From DATBFX01 sp036558305 (GTDB taxonomy: Bacteria; Chloroflexota; Chloroflexia; Thermomicrobiales; UBA6265): a DNA stretch of 38,058 nt. Both the position numbers and the translations under genes were made by a program. Below, piece by piece: positions 7,594 through 16,355 of this stretch. The stretch spans positions 1 to 38,058 of the forward strand of contig DATBFX010000389.1 in NCBI GenBank assembly GCA_036558305.1, in the 5' to 3' direction. How positions within the stretch are numbered: the first letter of the stretch is position 1; every line of letters begins with the position of its first letter. Below the pieces are notes generated by a model that saw nothing but the letters and a program-made list of their open reading frames with translations, had not been told where the DNA came from and did not search any database.

Positions 7594-10056
7594 CTAATCC
7601 GCCGCCGTCGCGATCAGACTCGGCGACAGCGTGGCCAGGCCGTCGGGTCCGGCGGTCAAGATCGGCGCGCCGGGATCAGAAAACGAGGCGACCGGGACGT
7701 TGATACCGCCCCGTTCCAACCGCGCGTAGGTCACGCCGGCATAGTCGGGCACGAGTTGCGAGATTTCGGCCATCACGTGCGAGGCGTGCGGGTACGCCAG
7801 GTCGTAGCCCATCCGTTGCGCCAGCAGCGCAACGGTTTCCACGCCCGACTTTGCTTCGCCGATCGCCGGAACCGCGACACGAACCCGCTGCACCGTGCGA
7901 TCGAGGTTCGTGAACGTCCCGTCCTTTTCGAGCGACATCGCCCGCGGCAGCACCATGTGGGCCATCCTGGCCAGCGGCGAGTCGAACGAGTCGGCTACCA
8001 CCAAAAACTCGAGTTTGGCGAGCGCCGCCGCCAGCACCGGGTCGAGATGCCCCTCTCGACCCGCGATCGTCCCCTCGACATACATCGCCTTGACCGCGCC
8101 GTTCTCGATTGCGGTCGCCAGCTCCCCGGCGCCCAAACCTCGCGCCGCGGGCAGCTGACGGGGCGGCGCGAACCCGTTGCTCGTCTTCGCTCCACCCGCC
8201 CACCGGGGTAACCACGCTGCCTCGAACACCGCCCGTTGCGCCTGGTCTTCGACGTCGAGTCCTCCCGGCAACCGGGAAGGATGGGCGCCCATGTCGGTCA
8301 CACCCTGGTAATTTGCGGGACCGCGCAAGGAGGCGACGCCGCCGCCGGCGCGCCCGATGTTCCCGGTCAGGATCGCCAGGTTGTTGCAGGCGATGGTGAT
8401 CTCGGTGGGATCGCCTTCCGCGTTCGAGACGTGCCGATCGCCGGCTCCGTAGTCGGTCAGACCGGGTGTTCCCTGATGGGCGACGGTTTGGTAAATCAGG
8501 GACGGCGGGAAGACGCCTTCCTTTGCACCCTTGACGCCCACCCCGCCGGTCGCGTAGAGAATCGCCGCCCGCGTGATTCGCTCTTCATCGATCCCGGTGA
8601 TCCGGCTGACCGTCGCCAGATCGTAGCTGACCAGCGAGGCTTTCCAGGCCTCGAAGGCCGGGCCGGACGTGGGTTCGGCCGCGCTCAGACCCTGGTCGAT
8701 GATCTGCCGCGCGATCCCGTTGAGCAAACTCCCCGTCGTGCCCGCGTTCGGCTTCAACCAGAGGTCGCCCCTCTTGCAAAGCGGGAATTCGTCCTGGCTG
8801 ATCACGACGAGCTTCATCTCGCGGTAGAACCGCGCGTGGTAGAACCAATAGGAGGCAACCGGTTCCGTTTTGCCGATGTCCGGTCCGACAAGGAGCGCAC
8901 TCTTGGCGTCGGAGAAAAACTCCTGCATATTGTTCGTGCTGACGACATCGCGCCCGAGCGACGCCCGCACCGCCTGCTCCACCGCCGCCTGATTCGGCGT
9001 CAACGACCGGTCGATGTTGTTGGTGTTCATCACCGCCCGGACGAACTGCTGAAGCGCGAACGCCTCCTCGTTCGTCGAATCGGGAGATGCCAGCGCCGCA
9101 AACTGGTCGCCCTGGTAGTGCGCCAGGGTTTCCGCCACCGTCTCGATCGCGTCGGTCCAGGTCACCTCGTAGGTCATCCCGTTTTCGGCCCGGACGCGCG
9201 GGTAGAAGATCCGATCGGGATGCTGGACCTGCTCGTGCCCCCATTTCCCGCGCTCACAGGTGTACCCGTGGTTGATCCCGCGCTCCCAGAGGTGGGTAAC
9301 GCGGCGGACGATCCCCTTGTTCGTCTCGACGTTCAGCGTGCACCCGACGTCGCAGTAGCCGCAGATCGTCTCGGTCGTGTCGAGTTCCCACGGGTGATGC
9401 GCGAAGTGGCGATCGGTCAACGCCCCGACCGGGCAGACGGCGATGCACATGCCGCAGCTCGTGCAGGTGGTGTCCCGCAGATCCTGACCGAAGGCAGGGC
9501 TGATACTCGCCTCCAGACCCCGGAAGGTCGACTCGATCGCCGTGACGCCGATCACCTCGTCGCAGACGCGCGTGCAACGATTGCACATGATGCAGCGATC
9601 CCACTTGTAGTCGATCAGATCGCTGAAGTGGACATACGGCTGCGCGAACTTCGGCCGCCGGTACGGATTCGCGTTCACGTTGTGCAGGTACGTGTTGTCC
9701 TGGAGGTAGCACTCGCCCGACTTGTCGCAGGTCGGACAGTCGAGGGCGTGATCGATGAGGTACATCTGGAGGATGTACTGACGAGCCTGGACGCACTCCT
9801 CCGAGTGGGTCAGGACCTCCATCCCTTCGCCAAGCGGTGTCGCACAAGACTCGATCAGGCCACCCCGTTTACCCAGGATCTGCACCGTGCAGATGCGGCA
9901 AGACCCCCACGGGCGCAACAACGGTTGGTAGCACAGATTCGGCACCTCGATGTCCGCCATCCTGGCGGCCTCGAGGATCGTGGTCCCGGCGGAGACGGTC
10001 ACGTCCTGGCCGTTGATCTTGCCGGTGACCATCTTGACTTCGGTCCGCGTCACCAT
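7594..10056 (-). CDS. nuoG: NADH-quinone oxidoreductase subunit G / molybdopterin oxidoreductase-like
   Basis: About 820 residues. In order: a [2Fe-2S] ferredoxin domain (NLCYQPLLRPWGSCRICTV...SCATP), a His-Cys cluster segment (DHALDCPTCDKSGECYLQ), two [4Fe-4S] motifs (CIMCNRCTRVC and CTSCGMCIAVCP), a further Cys motif opening the molybdopterin-type region (CGYCDVGC...C), then a long molybdopterin-oxidoreductase-like domain. The layout is shared by NuoG and by formate dehydrogenase FdhA. Where formate dehydrogenase has its catalytic Cys/Sec-His pair I read TPNQAAVEQ, so a structural NuoG role is favoured, and adjacent nuoI supports it. The start is uncertain: ATG at 10056 has GGAGG about 14 bases upstream; ATG 10032 and GTG 10098 are alternatives. 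Confidence 0.92.
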   Translation of the reverse strand: MVTRTEVKMVTGKINGQDVTVSAGTTILEAARMADIEVPNLCYQPLLRPWGSCRICTVQILGKRGGLIESCATPLGEGMEVLTHSEECVQARQYILQMYLIDHALDCPTCDKSGECYLQDNTYLHNVNANPYRRPKFAQPYVHFSDLIDYKWDRCIMCNRCTRVCDEVIGVTAIESTFRGLEASISPAFGQDLRDTTCTSCGMCIAVCPVGALTDRHFAHHPWELDTTETICGYCDVGCTLNVETNKGIVRRVTHLWERGINHGYTCERGKWGHEQVQHPDRIFYPRVRAENGMTYEVTWTDAIETVAETLAHYQGDQFAALASPDSTNEEAFALQQFVRAVMNTNNIDRSLTPNQAAVEQAVRASLGRDVVSTNNMQEFFSDAKSALLVGPDIGKTEPVASYWFYHARFYREMKLVVISQDEFPLCKRGDLWLKPNAGTTGSLLNGIARQIIDQGLSAAEPTSGPAFEAWKASLVSYDLATVSRITGIDEERITRAAILYATGGVGVKGAKEGVFPPSLIYQTVAHQGTPGLTDYGAGDRHVSNAEGDPTEITIACNNLAILTGNIGRAGGGVASLRGPANYQGVTDMGAHPSRLPGGLDVEDQAQRAVFEAAWLPRWAGGAKTSNGFAPPRQLPAARGLGAGELATAIENGAVKAMYVEGTIAGREGHLDPVLAAALAKLEFLVVADSFDSPLARMAHMVLPRAMSLEKDGTFTNLDRTVQRVRVAVPAIGEAKSGVETVALLAQRMGYDLAYPHASHVMAEISQLVPDYAGVTYARLERGGINVPVASFSDPGAPILTAGPDGLATLSPSLIATAAD

Positions 10057-10245
10057 CGTTCGCTTCGTTGCCTCCGTCGTGCGCAACGCTCTGAACACGA
10101 GGGCGTGTACGTGTAGATGCGGGTGGCTGGTGCCACGGCGTACGCTTACTCACAGCGCGCCCGTGGCCGGCTCTGAGTCTACCATAGCGGCTAGAGCAGT
10201 TCGGTCTATCCCCGTCTTTTTTCGGAGTGGCAAACCGGAACTCGA

Positions 10246-10818
10246 TTACTCCGCGAAGAGGGCGTCGAGGTCGATCGTGACTTCGGGAAGAGCGAAGAGT
10301 TGCACCTTGCCGCCACGGTACGTGGCCCGTTCGTAGGTGCCGTCCTCTCGCCGACGCCAAGCAACGAGATCGTGCCCGTATGGATTGAGCAGCCAGATCT
10401 CGCGGTCGCCGCGCGCGCGGTACTCCGGAAGTTTCGTTTCGACGTCGTACTCACCGGTACGCGGCGACCACACCTCTAAGACGAACGGGAGCGGCTCTGT
10501 GTATATCTCCAAATGACCCGGACCGCGACGCTGCGCGCGCTCTGCCTCGATTGGGATAACCATCACGTCAGGGACAAACACGCTCTGCGTCGGGCGCCGC
10601 GTTCTCCCGGCATTCACCCGCACTCGATACCTGGTCAGGTCCAGTTGCTGCCCAAGCTGAAGGCCCAACAGAAACATGGCGTCGTTGTGCTCGGCGCTCA
10701 TCGACGGTTTCTCCCGAATCCGGCCTTCGAAGAATTCGAGTTGGGCGTCTTCGTTCATGAGCGCGAGGCGAATGTAGTGTTCCTCGCTTTTCGGTTCGAC
10801 TGCCTGGGCGACGTCCAT
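10246..10818 (-). CDS. Uma2 family (DUF820) restriction-endonuclease-like protein
   Basis: A 190-residue Uma2-family protein with the PD-(D/E)xK-type core. PDVMVIP supplies the acidic residue, FVLEVWSPRTGEYD the E-x-W-S motif, and KLPEYRARGDREIWLLNP the following helix and strand. The family is expanded in cyanobacteria and Chloroflexota and its biological role is poorly defined. The start is the ATG ending at 10818, with GAGGAG six bases upstream; the frame continues upstream without a better site. The gene stands alone between nuoG and divergent gatB. Confidence 0.9.
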   Translation of the reverse strand: MDVAQAVEPKSEEHYIRLALMNEDAQLEFFEGRIREKPSMSAEHNDAMFLLGLQLGQQLDLTRYRVRVNAGRTRRPTQSVFVPDVMVIPIEAERAQRRGPGHLEIYTEPLPFVLEVWSPRTGEYDVETKLPEYRARGDREIWLLNPYGHDLVAWRRREDGTYERATYRGGKVQLFALPEVTIDLDALFAE

Positions 10819-10975
10819 GCTCAACTCCTCGTGCGTCGCGCGTCTGCCCCAGAAGTGTACATGCGCTTGCCACCGAGATGTGACCTCGGGGTGAGCCACG
10901 TCCAGGAAAGCGCCGTGCTATAACTGCCAGGGGCACAGTTGCGGCCCGACGCTGGGATAGTCTGCCGGAGGACGT

Positions 10976-12472
10976 GTGCCGACCGCCGCCGCAACCGAAT
11001 TCGACACGATCATCGGGTTAGAGGTCCACGCGCAGCTCCTCACCCGCAGCAAGATGTATTGCGGTTGTTCCGCCGACTACGCCGCCGCTCCGCCCAACAC
11101 CCACGTTTGCCCCGTCTGCCTCGGTCTTCCCGGCGCCCTCCCCGTCATCAATCGCGCCGCCATCGAGACGTGCGTCCTGACCGGACTCGCCCTCAACTGC
11201 GACATTCCCCCGTTCAGCAAACTCGACCGCAAAAACTACGTCTACCCCGATCTCCCGAAGGGCTACCAGATTTCCCAATACGACCTTCCCCTCTGCGTCG
11301 GCGGTACTTTGACGTTCGAATCGGGCGGCGAAACCCGGCAAGCCGGCATCACCCGCGTCCACATCGAAGAGGACACCGGCCGCCTCCTCCACCGTACCGC
11401 CGAGGACGGCGCCGAGGTCAGCCTGGTCGATCTCAATCGCTCCGGTGTGCCGCTGATGGAAATCGTCGGCGAACCCGATCTGCGGTCACCCGAGGAGGCA
11501 CGCGACTACCTGATCGCCCTCCGCCAGATCCTCCGCTACATCGGCGCCTCGACCGGCAACATGGAGGAGGGCGCCTTCCGCTGCGACGCCAACGTTTCGA
11601 CCCGTGCCGTCGACGGCTCGATCGTCGGCGCCAAAGTCGAGATCAAGAACATGAATTCGTTCCGCGCCATCGAACGCGCCCTTCGCTTCGAAGAGCAGCG
11701 CCAACGCGAGGTCCTGGCCGCCGGCGACCGCGTCCCGCAGGAGACGCGCGGTTGGGTCGAGGCGCGCGGCGTCACCGTTTCCCAGCGCACCAAAGAGCAA
11801 GCGCACGACTACCGCTACTTCCCCGAACCAGACCTGCCGCCGATCACAATCGGGTCGGACATCGTCGCCTCGGTCAAGTCCCGCCTGCCGGAAATGCCGG
11901 TCACCCGCCGCGATCGCTTCGTCCAGGCATTCGTCCTGGGCGCCGCGGAAGCAACGCTGTTGACCGCCGAGCGTCGCGTCGCGGACTACTTCGAAGAGGT
12001 CGTCGGCCCGACCGCGTCCAAAGACGACGGCCGATCGGCAGCCAACTGGATCCTCAACGATCTCTTCGGTCTCCAGCGCGCGCGCGGCCTGCCGCCAGAC
12101 GAGTTGCCCCTCTCGACCACACAACTCCGCGAACTGATCGCCGCCGTCCGGAGCGGCGACATCACGGTGCGCGCCGCCAAGGAACTACTTCCGCAGATGG
12201 CGCGAGGAGAGTCGCCGCGCGACGCGGCGGCGCGCCTGAACCTCTTGTCGCTCGACGACGATGCGACGCTGCGACAGGCCGTCGGTGACACGCTGGCGGC
12301 CTTCCCTGCCGCGGTCGCCGACTACCGGAACGGCAAGACGGCCGCGATCGGTCGTCTCATCGGCGAGACGATCAAGCGGACGGGCGGACGCGCCAAACCC
12401 GAAGCCGTTCGTGAACTGCTGGAACACGCTCTGCGTAGTGAAGAAGGGCCTGCACGTGGCGGACCCGCGTAG
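10976..12472 (+). CDS. gatB: Asp-tRNA(Asn)/Glu-tRNA(Gln) amidotransferase subunit B
   Basis: A 498-residue kinase/tRNA-binding subunit of GatCAB, which amidates Glu-tRNA(Gln) and Asp-tRNA(Asn). The N-terminus IIGLEVHAQLLTRSKMYCGC is the classic GatB opening. The N-terminal domain has the Cys pairs VCPVCLGLPG and the signature KNYVYPDLPKGYQISQ. The tail from about 400 is the helical YqeY/GatB domain (GKTAAIGRLIGETIKRTGGRAKP). The GTG start at 10976 follows GGAGG at 10967-10971. gatA and gatC are not adjacent here, so the complex is encoded in split loci. Confidence 0.97.
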   Translation: MPTAAATEFDTIIGLEVHAQLLTRSKMYCGCSADYAAAPPNTHVCPVCLGLPGALPVINRAAIETCVLTGLALNCDIPPFSKLDRKNYVYPDLPKGYQISQYDLPLCVGGTLTFESGGETRQAGITRVHIEEDTGRLLHRTAEDGAEVSLVDLNRSGVPLMEIVGEPDLRSPEEARDYLIALRQILRYIGASTGNMEEGAFRCDANVSTRAVDGSIVGAKVEIKNMNSFRAIERALRFEEQRQREVLAAGDRVPQETRGWVEARGVTVSQRTKEQAHDYRYFPEPDLPPITIGSDIVASVKSRLPEMPVTRRDRFVQAFVLGAAEATLLTAERRVADYFEEVVGPTASKDDGRSAANWILNDLFGLQRARGLPPDELPLSTTQLRELIAAVRSGDITVRAAKELLPQMARGESPRDAAARLNLLSLDDDATLRQAVGDTLAAFPAAVADYRNGKTAAIGRLIGETIKRTGGRAKPEAVRELLEHALRSEEGPARGGPA

Positions 12473-12480
12473 CGTGTAGC

Positions 12481-12505
12481 CCCGGCGACGTCCCGCGTCG
12501 CCGGG
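12481..12505. repeat. Perfect 10-bp hairpin between gatB and gdhA
   Basis: CCCGGCGACG (12481-12490) and CGTCGCCGGG (12496-12505) are exactly complementary around a 5-base loop. No T-run follows, so it is not a classic terminator. It may attenuate or protect mRNA ends between gatB and the glutamate dehydrogenase gene. Confidence 0.6.
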
Positions 12506-12528
12506 ATCGAAGCGAGGAGTACCGAACC

Positions 12529-13818
12529 ATGGTCGTTGGAGCACAGACGCTCGTCAGGGTCCCGGCAACGACGCCGGAACCGGATCTCTTCTCCGTCGCC
12601 GTTCAGCAATTCCACATCGCCGCCGACGTGCTCGGGCTCGAAGACGACATGCGGCGCATCCTCAGCCATTGCCAGCGAGAATTGACGGTCAATTTCCCGG
12701 TCGAGATGGACGACGGTTCGGTCCAGGTCTTCACCGGCCACCGGGTCCAACACAACACCGGACCCGGCCCCAGCAAGGGGGGCATCCGTTACCACCAGAA
12801 CGTCAACCTGCCCGAAGTCAAGGCGCTATCGATGTGGATGACCTGGAAGTGCGCCGTCGTCGAGTTGCCGTTCGGCGGCGCCAAAGGCGGCGTCACCGTC
12901 AATCCCAAACTCCTCTCGCAGAACGAGCTGCAAAACCTGACCCGTCGCTACACGGCCGAGATCTCGATCATGATCGGCCCGAACAAGGACATCCCCGCGC
13001 CCGACGTCAACACCAACCCCCAGATCATGGCCTGGTTGATGGACACCTACTCCATGAACGTCGGTTACTCGGTGCCCGGCGTCACCACCGGCAAACCCTT
13101 GGCGCTCGGCGGGTCGGAAGGTCGCGGCGAAGCGACGGGGCGCGGCTGCGTCTTCGCGATCCAGGAGGCAGCCAGGGTGCGCAGTCTCGACCCCGCATCG
13201 TGCACGACCGTCGTCCAGGGTTTCGGCAACGCGGGGTCGGTCGCCGCCCGCCTGATGGCGGAACTCGGCTCGAAGGTGGTCGCCGTCAGCGATTCCCGCG
13301 GCGGCATCCATAACCCGGCCGGGCTCAACCTCGAAGCGGTGGCGGCGCACAAGGACCGCACCGGTTCGGTCGTCGGGTTTCCCGAGGCCGAGGACGTGAC
13401 CAACGCCGAGTTGCTCGAGTTGCCCTGCGACATCCTGATCCCGGCCGCACTAGAAGGCCAGATCGGCGCCCACAACGCGACGCGCATCAAGGCCAAGGTC
13501 ATCGCCGAAGCCGCCAACGGCCCGACCTCGCCCGAAGCCGACGCCATCCTCTACGATCGCGGCGTCTTCGTCATTCCCGACATCCTCGCCAACGCAGGCG
13601 GCGTGACGGTTTCGTACTTCGAATGGGTCCAGGCCATGCAGTGGTTCCCCTGGACCCTGGAGGAGGTCAACGACCGCCTCCGCCAGATCATGAGCAAGTC
13701 GTTCCGTGCCGTCTACGACATCGCAGAACGACACGAAGTCCACATGCGCACCGCCGCCCTCGTCCGCGCCATCGACCGCGTCGCCGACTTCACCCGGCTG
13801 CGTGGGATCTATCCGTAG
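12529..13818 (+). CDS. gdhA: Glu/Leu/Phe/Val dehydrogenase, most likely glutamate dehydrogenase
   Basis: A 429-residue enzyme interconverting glutamate and 2-oxoglutarate plus ammonia with NAD(P). The dimerisation domain contains GPGPSKGGIRYH (substrate-binding Lys) and the catalytic-Lys motif PFGGAKGGV. PNKDIPAPDVNT holds the conserved Asp. The Rossmann domain has VVQGFGNAGSVAARL. The substrate-specificity stretch is GHRVQHNTGPGPSKGG, as in hexameric GDHs of about 420 residues. ATG start 12529 has GAGGAG about 9 bases upstream. Downstream pyrimidine/purine hairpins separate it from convergent nfo. Confidence 0.94.
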   Translation: MVVGAQTLVRVPATTPEPDLFSVAVQQFHIAADVLGLEDDMRRILSHCQRELTVNFPVEMDDGSVQVFTGHRVQHNTGPGPSKGGIRYHQNVNLPEVKALSMWMTWKCAVVELPFGGAKGGVTVNPKLLSQNELQNLTRRYTAEISIMIGPNKDIPAPDVNTNPQIMAWLMDTYSMNVGYSVPGVTTGKPLALGGSEGRGEATGRGCVFAIQEAARVRSLDPASCTTVVQGFGNAGSVAARLMAELGSKVVAVSDSRGGIHNPAGLNLEAVAAHKDRTGSVVGFPEAEDVTNAELLELPCDILIPAALEGQIGAHNATRIKAKVIAEAANGPTSPEADAILYDRGVFVIPDILANAGGVTVSYFEWVQAMQWFPWTLEEVNDRLRQIMSKSFRAVYDIAERHEVHMRTAALVRAIDRVADFTRLRGIYP

Positions 13819-13837
13819 CAGCCGCCCTCGCCCCCAA

Positions 13838-14010
13838 CCCCTCTCCCTTCCGAGGGCGAGGGGAGCCCTCCTCCACCAAACGACGCACACGTCGGAGCAA
13901 CCGCTCCCGCCAGCGCGGTTCCCCCTCTCCCTCGGGACGGAGAAGCCGCGCTGATGGGCACCGCGGGCACGCCGGGCGGTTCCCCCTCTCCCTCGGAAGG
14001 GAGAGGGGGC
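13838..14010. terminator. Cluster of CCCTCTCCC hairpins between convergent genes
   Basis: The strongest element is a perfect 12-bp stem, 13983-13994 with 13999-14010, closed by a 4-base loop. An imperfect relative lies at 13838-13863 and a half-copy near 13919-13935. It is placed between converging gdhA and nfo, so bidirectional termination is likely. The same pyrimidine-purine hairpin style recurs at 26459-26530, which marks a dispersed repeat family. Confidence 0.6.
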
Positions 14011-14028
14011 CAGGGGGTGAGGGCACCC

Positions 14029-14940
14029 TCACGCCGCCGTCTCCATGACCGCCGCCCCACCCGCCTCCACGACATCGCTGCCCGCCTGCACCCTTCCCGC
14101 CAACTCTCGCAGCGTCGCGATGTCCGCCTTCAACTCCGCTCCGTCGTCGCCGTGCGGCGTTTCCAGCACCCCCGGCACGCCCTCGAACCGCGGATCGCCG
14201 AGCAGGAACTCGAACGGCGCCTTGCCCAAGAAACCCTCGCCGATGTGCGCGTGCCGATCGACGTGGCTGCCCAGCGCCTTGAGCGAATCGTTGAGATGGA
14301 ACACGTGCACGTTCGCGAATCCGATGATCTCGTCGAACCGCCGCATCGTCTCCTCATAGCCGGCGCGTTCCCGAATGTCGTACCCCGCCGCGAAGACGTG
14401 ACAGGTATCGAAGCAGACGCCGACGCGCGCCCTGTTCTCCACCAGGTCGATGATCGCGGCGAGCTCCTCGAACGACCGACCGAGCGTGGTCCCCTGACCG
14501 GCGGTCGTTTCCAGGAGCAACATCGCCCGCCCGTCCGGCCGTTCGTCGTGGATGCGGTTGATCGCCGCCGCCACCCGGGGGACCGCCGCATCGACGCCGC
14601 TCCCCAAATGACCACCGGGATGCGAAACGAGATAGGGAACGTCGAGTTGGTCGCAGCGGTCGAGTTCTTCGCGCAGCGCCAGCCGCGACTTTTCCCACGT
14701 CGCCTCGTCTGGCGAACCGACGTTGATCAAGTACGAATCGTGGGCGACCAGGTGACGGATGCCCGTTCGCTCCCGCTGTTCGGCGAACCGGTCGATCACC
14801 GCCGGATCGAGCGGTTTCGCCGCCCACTGGTTGGCGTTCTTCGTAAAGATCTGGACCGCCGTCAACGCCAGTTCCTCGGCCCGGACGATCGCCAGATCGC
14901 AGCCACCCGCGACCGAGAGGTGCGCACCGATCTCAAGCAT
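14029..14940 (-). CDS. nfo: Endonuclease IV (AP endonuclease, TIM-barrel)
   Basis: A 303-residue base-excision repair enzyme that cuts 5' of abasic sites. The Zn ligand motifs are visible in order: GAHLS, AHDSYLINV, SHPGGHLG, LLETTAGQGTTLG (Glu), VCFDTCHVFAAGYD (Asp, His), HLNDS, HAHIGEG and VLETPH. I start at the ATG ending at 14940 with GGAGGGAG upstream; the longer open frame overlaps the previous gene. The start lies one base after the stop of the ArsC/Spx-like gene, so the two are one operon. Residues after about 285 are an Ala/Gly-rich extension. Confidence 0.95.
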   Translation of the reverse strand: MLEIGAHLSVAGGCDLAIVRAEELALTAVQIFTKNANQWAAKPLDPAVIDRFAEQRERTGIRHLVAHDSYLINVGSPDEATWEKSRLALREELDRCDQLDVPYLVSHPGGHLGSGVDAAVPRVAAAINRIHDERPDGRAMLLLETTAGQGTTLGRSFEELAAIIDLVENRARVGVCFDTCHVFAAGYDIRERAGYEETMRRFDEIIGFANVHVFHLNDSLKALGSHVDRHAHIGEGFLGKAPFEFLLGDPRFEGVPGVLETPHGDDGAELKADIATLRELAGRVQAGSDVVEAGGAAVMETAA

Positions 14941-14941
14941 C

Positions 14942-15316
14942 TCAACTCCCTCCGTCTTTCGCCGCCGCGACGATCCGCTCGATCGCGCCGCGATCGAAGC
15001 CAACCTGGGCCCTCGTGCCCGCGACCACGATTGGCCGCCTCACCAGCGCCGGATACTCCGACATGAGTTCGACGATCTCGCCATCGGACAAGTTCTTTTC
15101 ATCCAGGTCGAGTTGCCGGTAGGGTCGACTACGGGTTGCGAGCATCGCCCGCGGCGTGCTGCCGATCCGCGCGAACAGAGCCGTGAGCTCCTCGGTCGAT
15201 AGTCGATCGTAGAAAAGGTCGCGCTTGGCGACGACAACGCCCTGGTCGGCCAACACCGCCTGCGCGTCACGGCAAGAGCTGCACCGTGAAGAGAGGTACA
15301 ACTCGACTCCCGACAT
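14942..15316 (-). CDS. ArsC/Spx-family thioredoxin-fold protein
   Basis: A 124-residue ArsC-like protein. The N-terminus LYLSSRCSSCRDAQ has a CxxC (C12, C15) as in Spx and some glutaredoxin-like ArsC proteins, rather than the single Cys of classical arsenate reductase. The C-terminal segment LVRRPIVVAG carries the family's conserved Arg-Pro. It may be a thiol-redox reductase; neither arsenate reductase nor Spx function can be assigned. ATG at 15316 follows AAGGAGAG. It is upstream of and nearly abuts nfo, suggesting an oxidative-damage operon. Confidence 0.85.
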   Translation of the reverse strand: MSGVELYLSSRCSSCRDAQAVLADQGVVVAKRDLFYDRLSTEELTALFARIGSTPRAMLATRSRPYRQLDLDEKNLSDGEIVELMSEYPALVRRPIVVAGTRAQVGFDRGAIERIVAAAKDGGS

Positions 15317-15351
15317 CGCCTCTCCTTCGCGCCGGGGCGAACAACGGTTCA

Positions 15352-15392
15352 ACTATACACCGAGTGTCCGTACACATCCGGTGTGCTAGGAT
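15352..15392. promoter_or_regulatory. Divergent promoter region, arsC-like / glycosyltransferase
   Basis: On the minus strand TATAGT (15357 down to 15352) is a good -10 for the ArsC-like gene, giving a leader of about 30 bases. On the plus strand TAGGAT (15387-15392) could serve the glycosyltransferase. Between them lies a short inverted repeat GTGT-CCGT-ACAC (15364-15375), a possible operator. The -35 elements are weak. Confidence 0.4.
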
Positions 15393-15425
15393 GCGCGCCG
15401 GTCGTCTCGGGACCACGACCGCACC

Positions 15426-16244
15426 GTGCGGAGGCGGCGGGAGAACGATGCCAGCGTGAACGACGACAACCCGGCACGGGCCTCCTCGCAACAAGGGCCG
15501 TCACTTTCCCTCGTCATTCCCGCTTTCAACGAGGCGCATCGCATTCGCCAAACCCTCCAATCGGCGCGGGACTACCTTCAGACCCAACCGTACGAATCCG
15601 AAATCCTCGTCGTCGACGACGGCAGTCTCGACCAAACCGGCACCATCGCGGCGGCTTTTGCCGAGGAGCACCCCACCGTTCGTGCCTTGACGATCGTCCA
15701 CGGCGGTAAAGCCGCTGCCCTGAGGTCTGGCATGGCCGCCGCCACCGGCGACTTGATCGCGTTCTCAGACGCCGACCTCGCCACGCCGCTGCGCTATCTC
15801 GGCGACTTCAGACGCGCCGTTATCGGCGGCGACGACGTGGTGATCGGTTCCCGTGAGGGACAGGGCGCCGTCAGGATCGATGAGCCGTTCTATCGCCACT
15901 GGATGGGCCGCGCCTTCAACCTGCTCGTTCGGGTCCTCTTACTGCCGGAAATCCAGGACACGCAATGCGGATTCAAGCTCTTTCGGCGGGAGGCCGCGCT
16001 CCACATCCTCGACCGCGCACGCCTCTATCGCGAGAGCGACGCCTCCGTCCACGGGCCGCGCGTGACCGCCTTCGACGTCGAGTTGCTGGTTGTCGCCCGC
16101 CGCCTGGGATACCGCGTCCGCGCCGTCCCCGTCGCCTGGACCTACGGCACCCAGAGCAAGGTCAATCCCATCTGGGACACATTGCATAACCTCGCCGACG
16201 TCCTTCGCGTCAAGTGGAACGACCTCCGCGGTCGCTACGACTGA
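15426..16244 (+). CDS. Family 2 glycosyltransferase, dolichyl-phosphate glucose synthase type
   Basis: A 272-residue GT-A glycosyltransferase. LSLVIPAFNEAHRI opens the fold, EILVVDDGSLDQTG binds the nucleotide sugar, FSDADLATP contains the DxD metal site, and DTQCGFKLFRREA is the acceptor-side motif typical of polyprenyl/dolichyl-phosphate glycosyltransferases such as Alg5. It probably transfers a sugar from a nucleotide donor to a lipid carrier at the cytoplasmic membrane. There are no C-terminal membrane helices. The start is uncertain: GTG 15426 opens the frame without a clear ribosome site; GTG 15456 is an alternative about 13 bases after GGGAG. Confidence 0.88.
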   Translation: MRRRRENDASVNDDNPARASSQQGPSLSLVIPAFNEAHRIRQTLQSARDYLQTQPYESEILVVDDGSLDQTGTIAAAFAEEHPTVRALTIVHGGKAAALRSGMAAATGDLIAFSDADLATPLRYLGDFRRAVIGGDDVVIGSREGQGAVRIDEPFYRHWMGRAFNLLVRVLLLPEIQDTQCGFKLFRREAALHILDRARLYRESDASVHGPRVTAFDVELLVVARRLGYRVRAVPVAWTYGTQSKVNPIWDTLHNLADVLRVKWNDLRGRYD

Positions 16245-16355
16245 CCGCGACCCCTTACACCGATCCCCACCATTTGTCCCATGGGCAGGGCGGCGATGAG
16301 CGTCTATCGTGAGCAAGGCGGCTGTGGCGCCAGATTTCGGGTGGGGGCGAACAGG

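Noticed and set aside
8236..10116. 626-residue open frame antisense to nuoG
   Set aside because: Composition of a shadow frame; nuoG on the other strand has clear iron-sulfur motifs.
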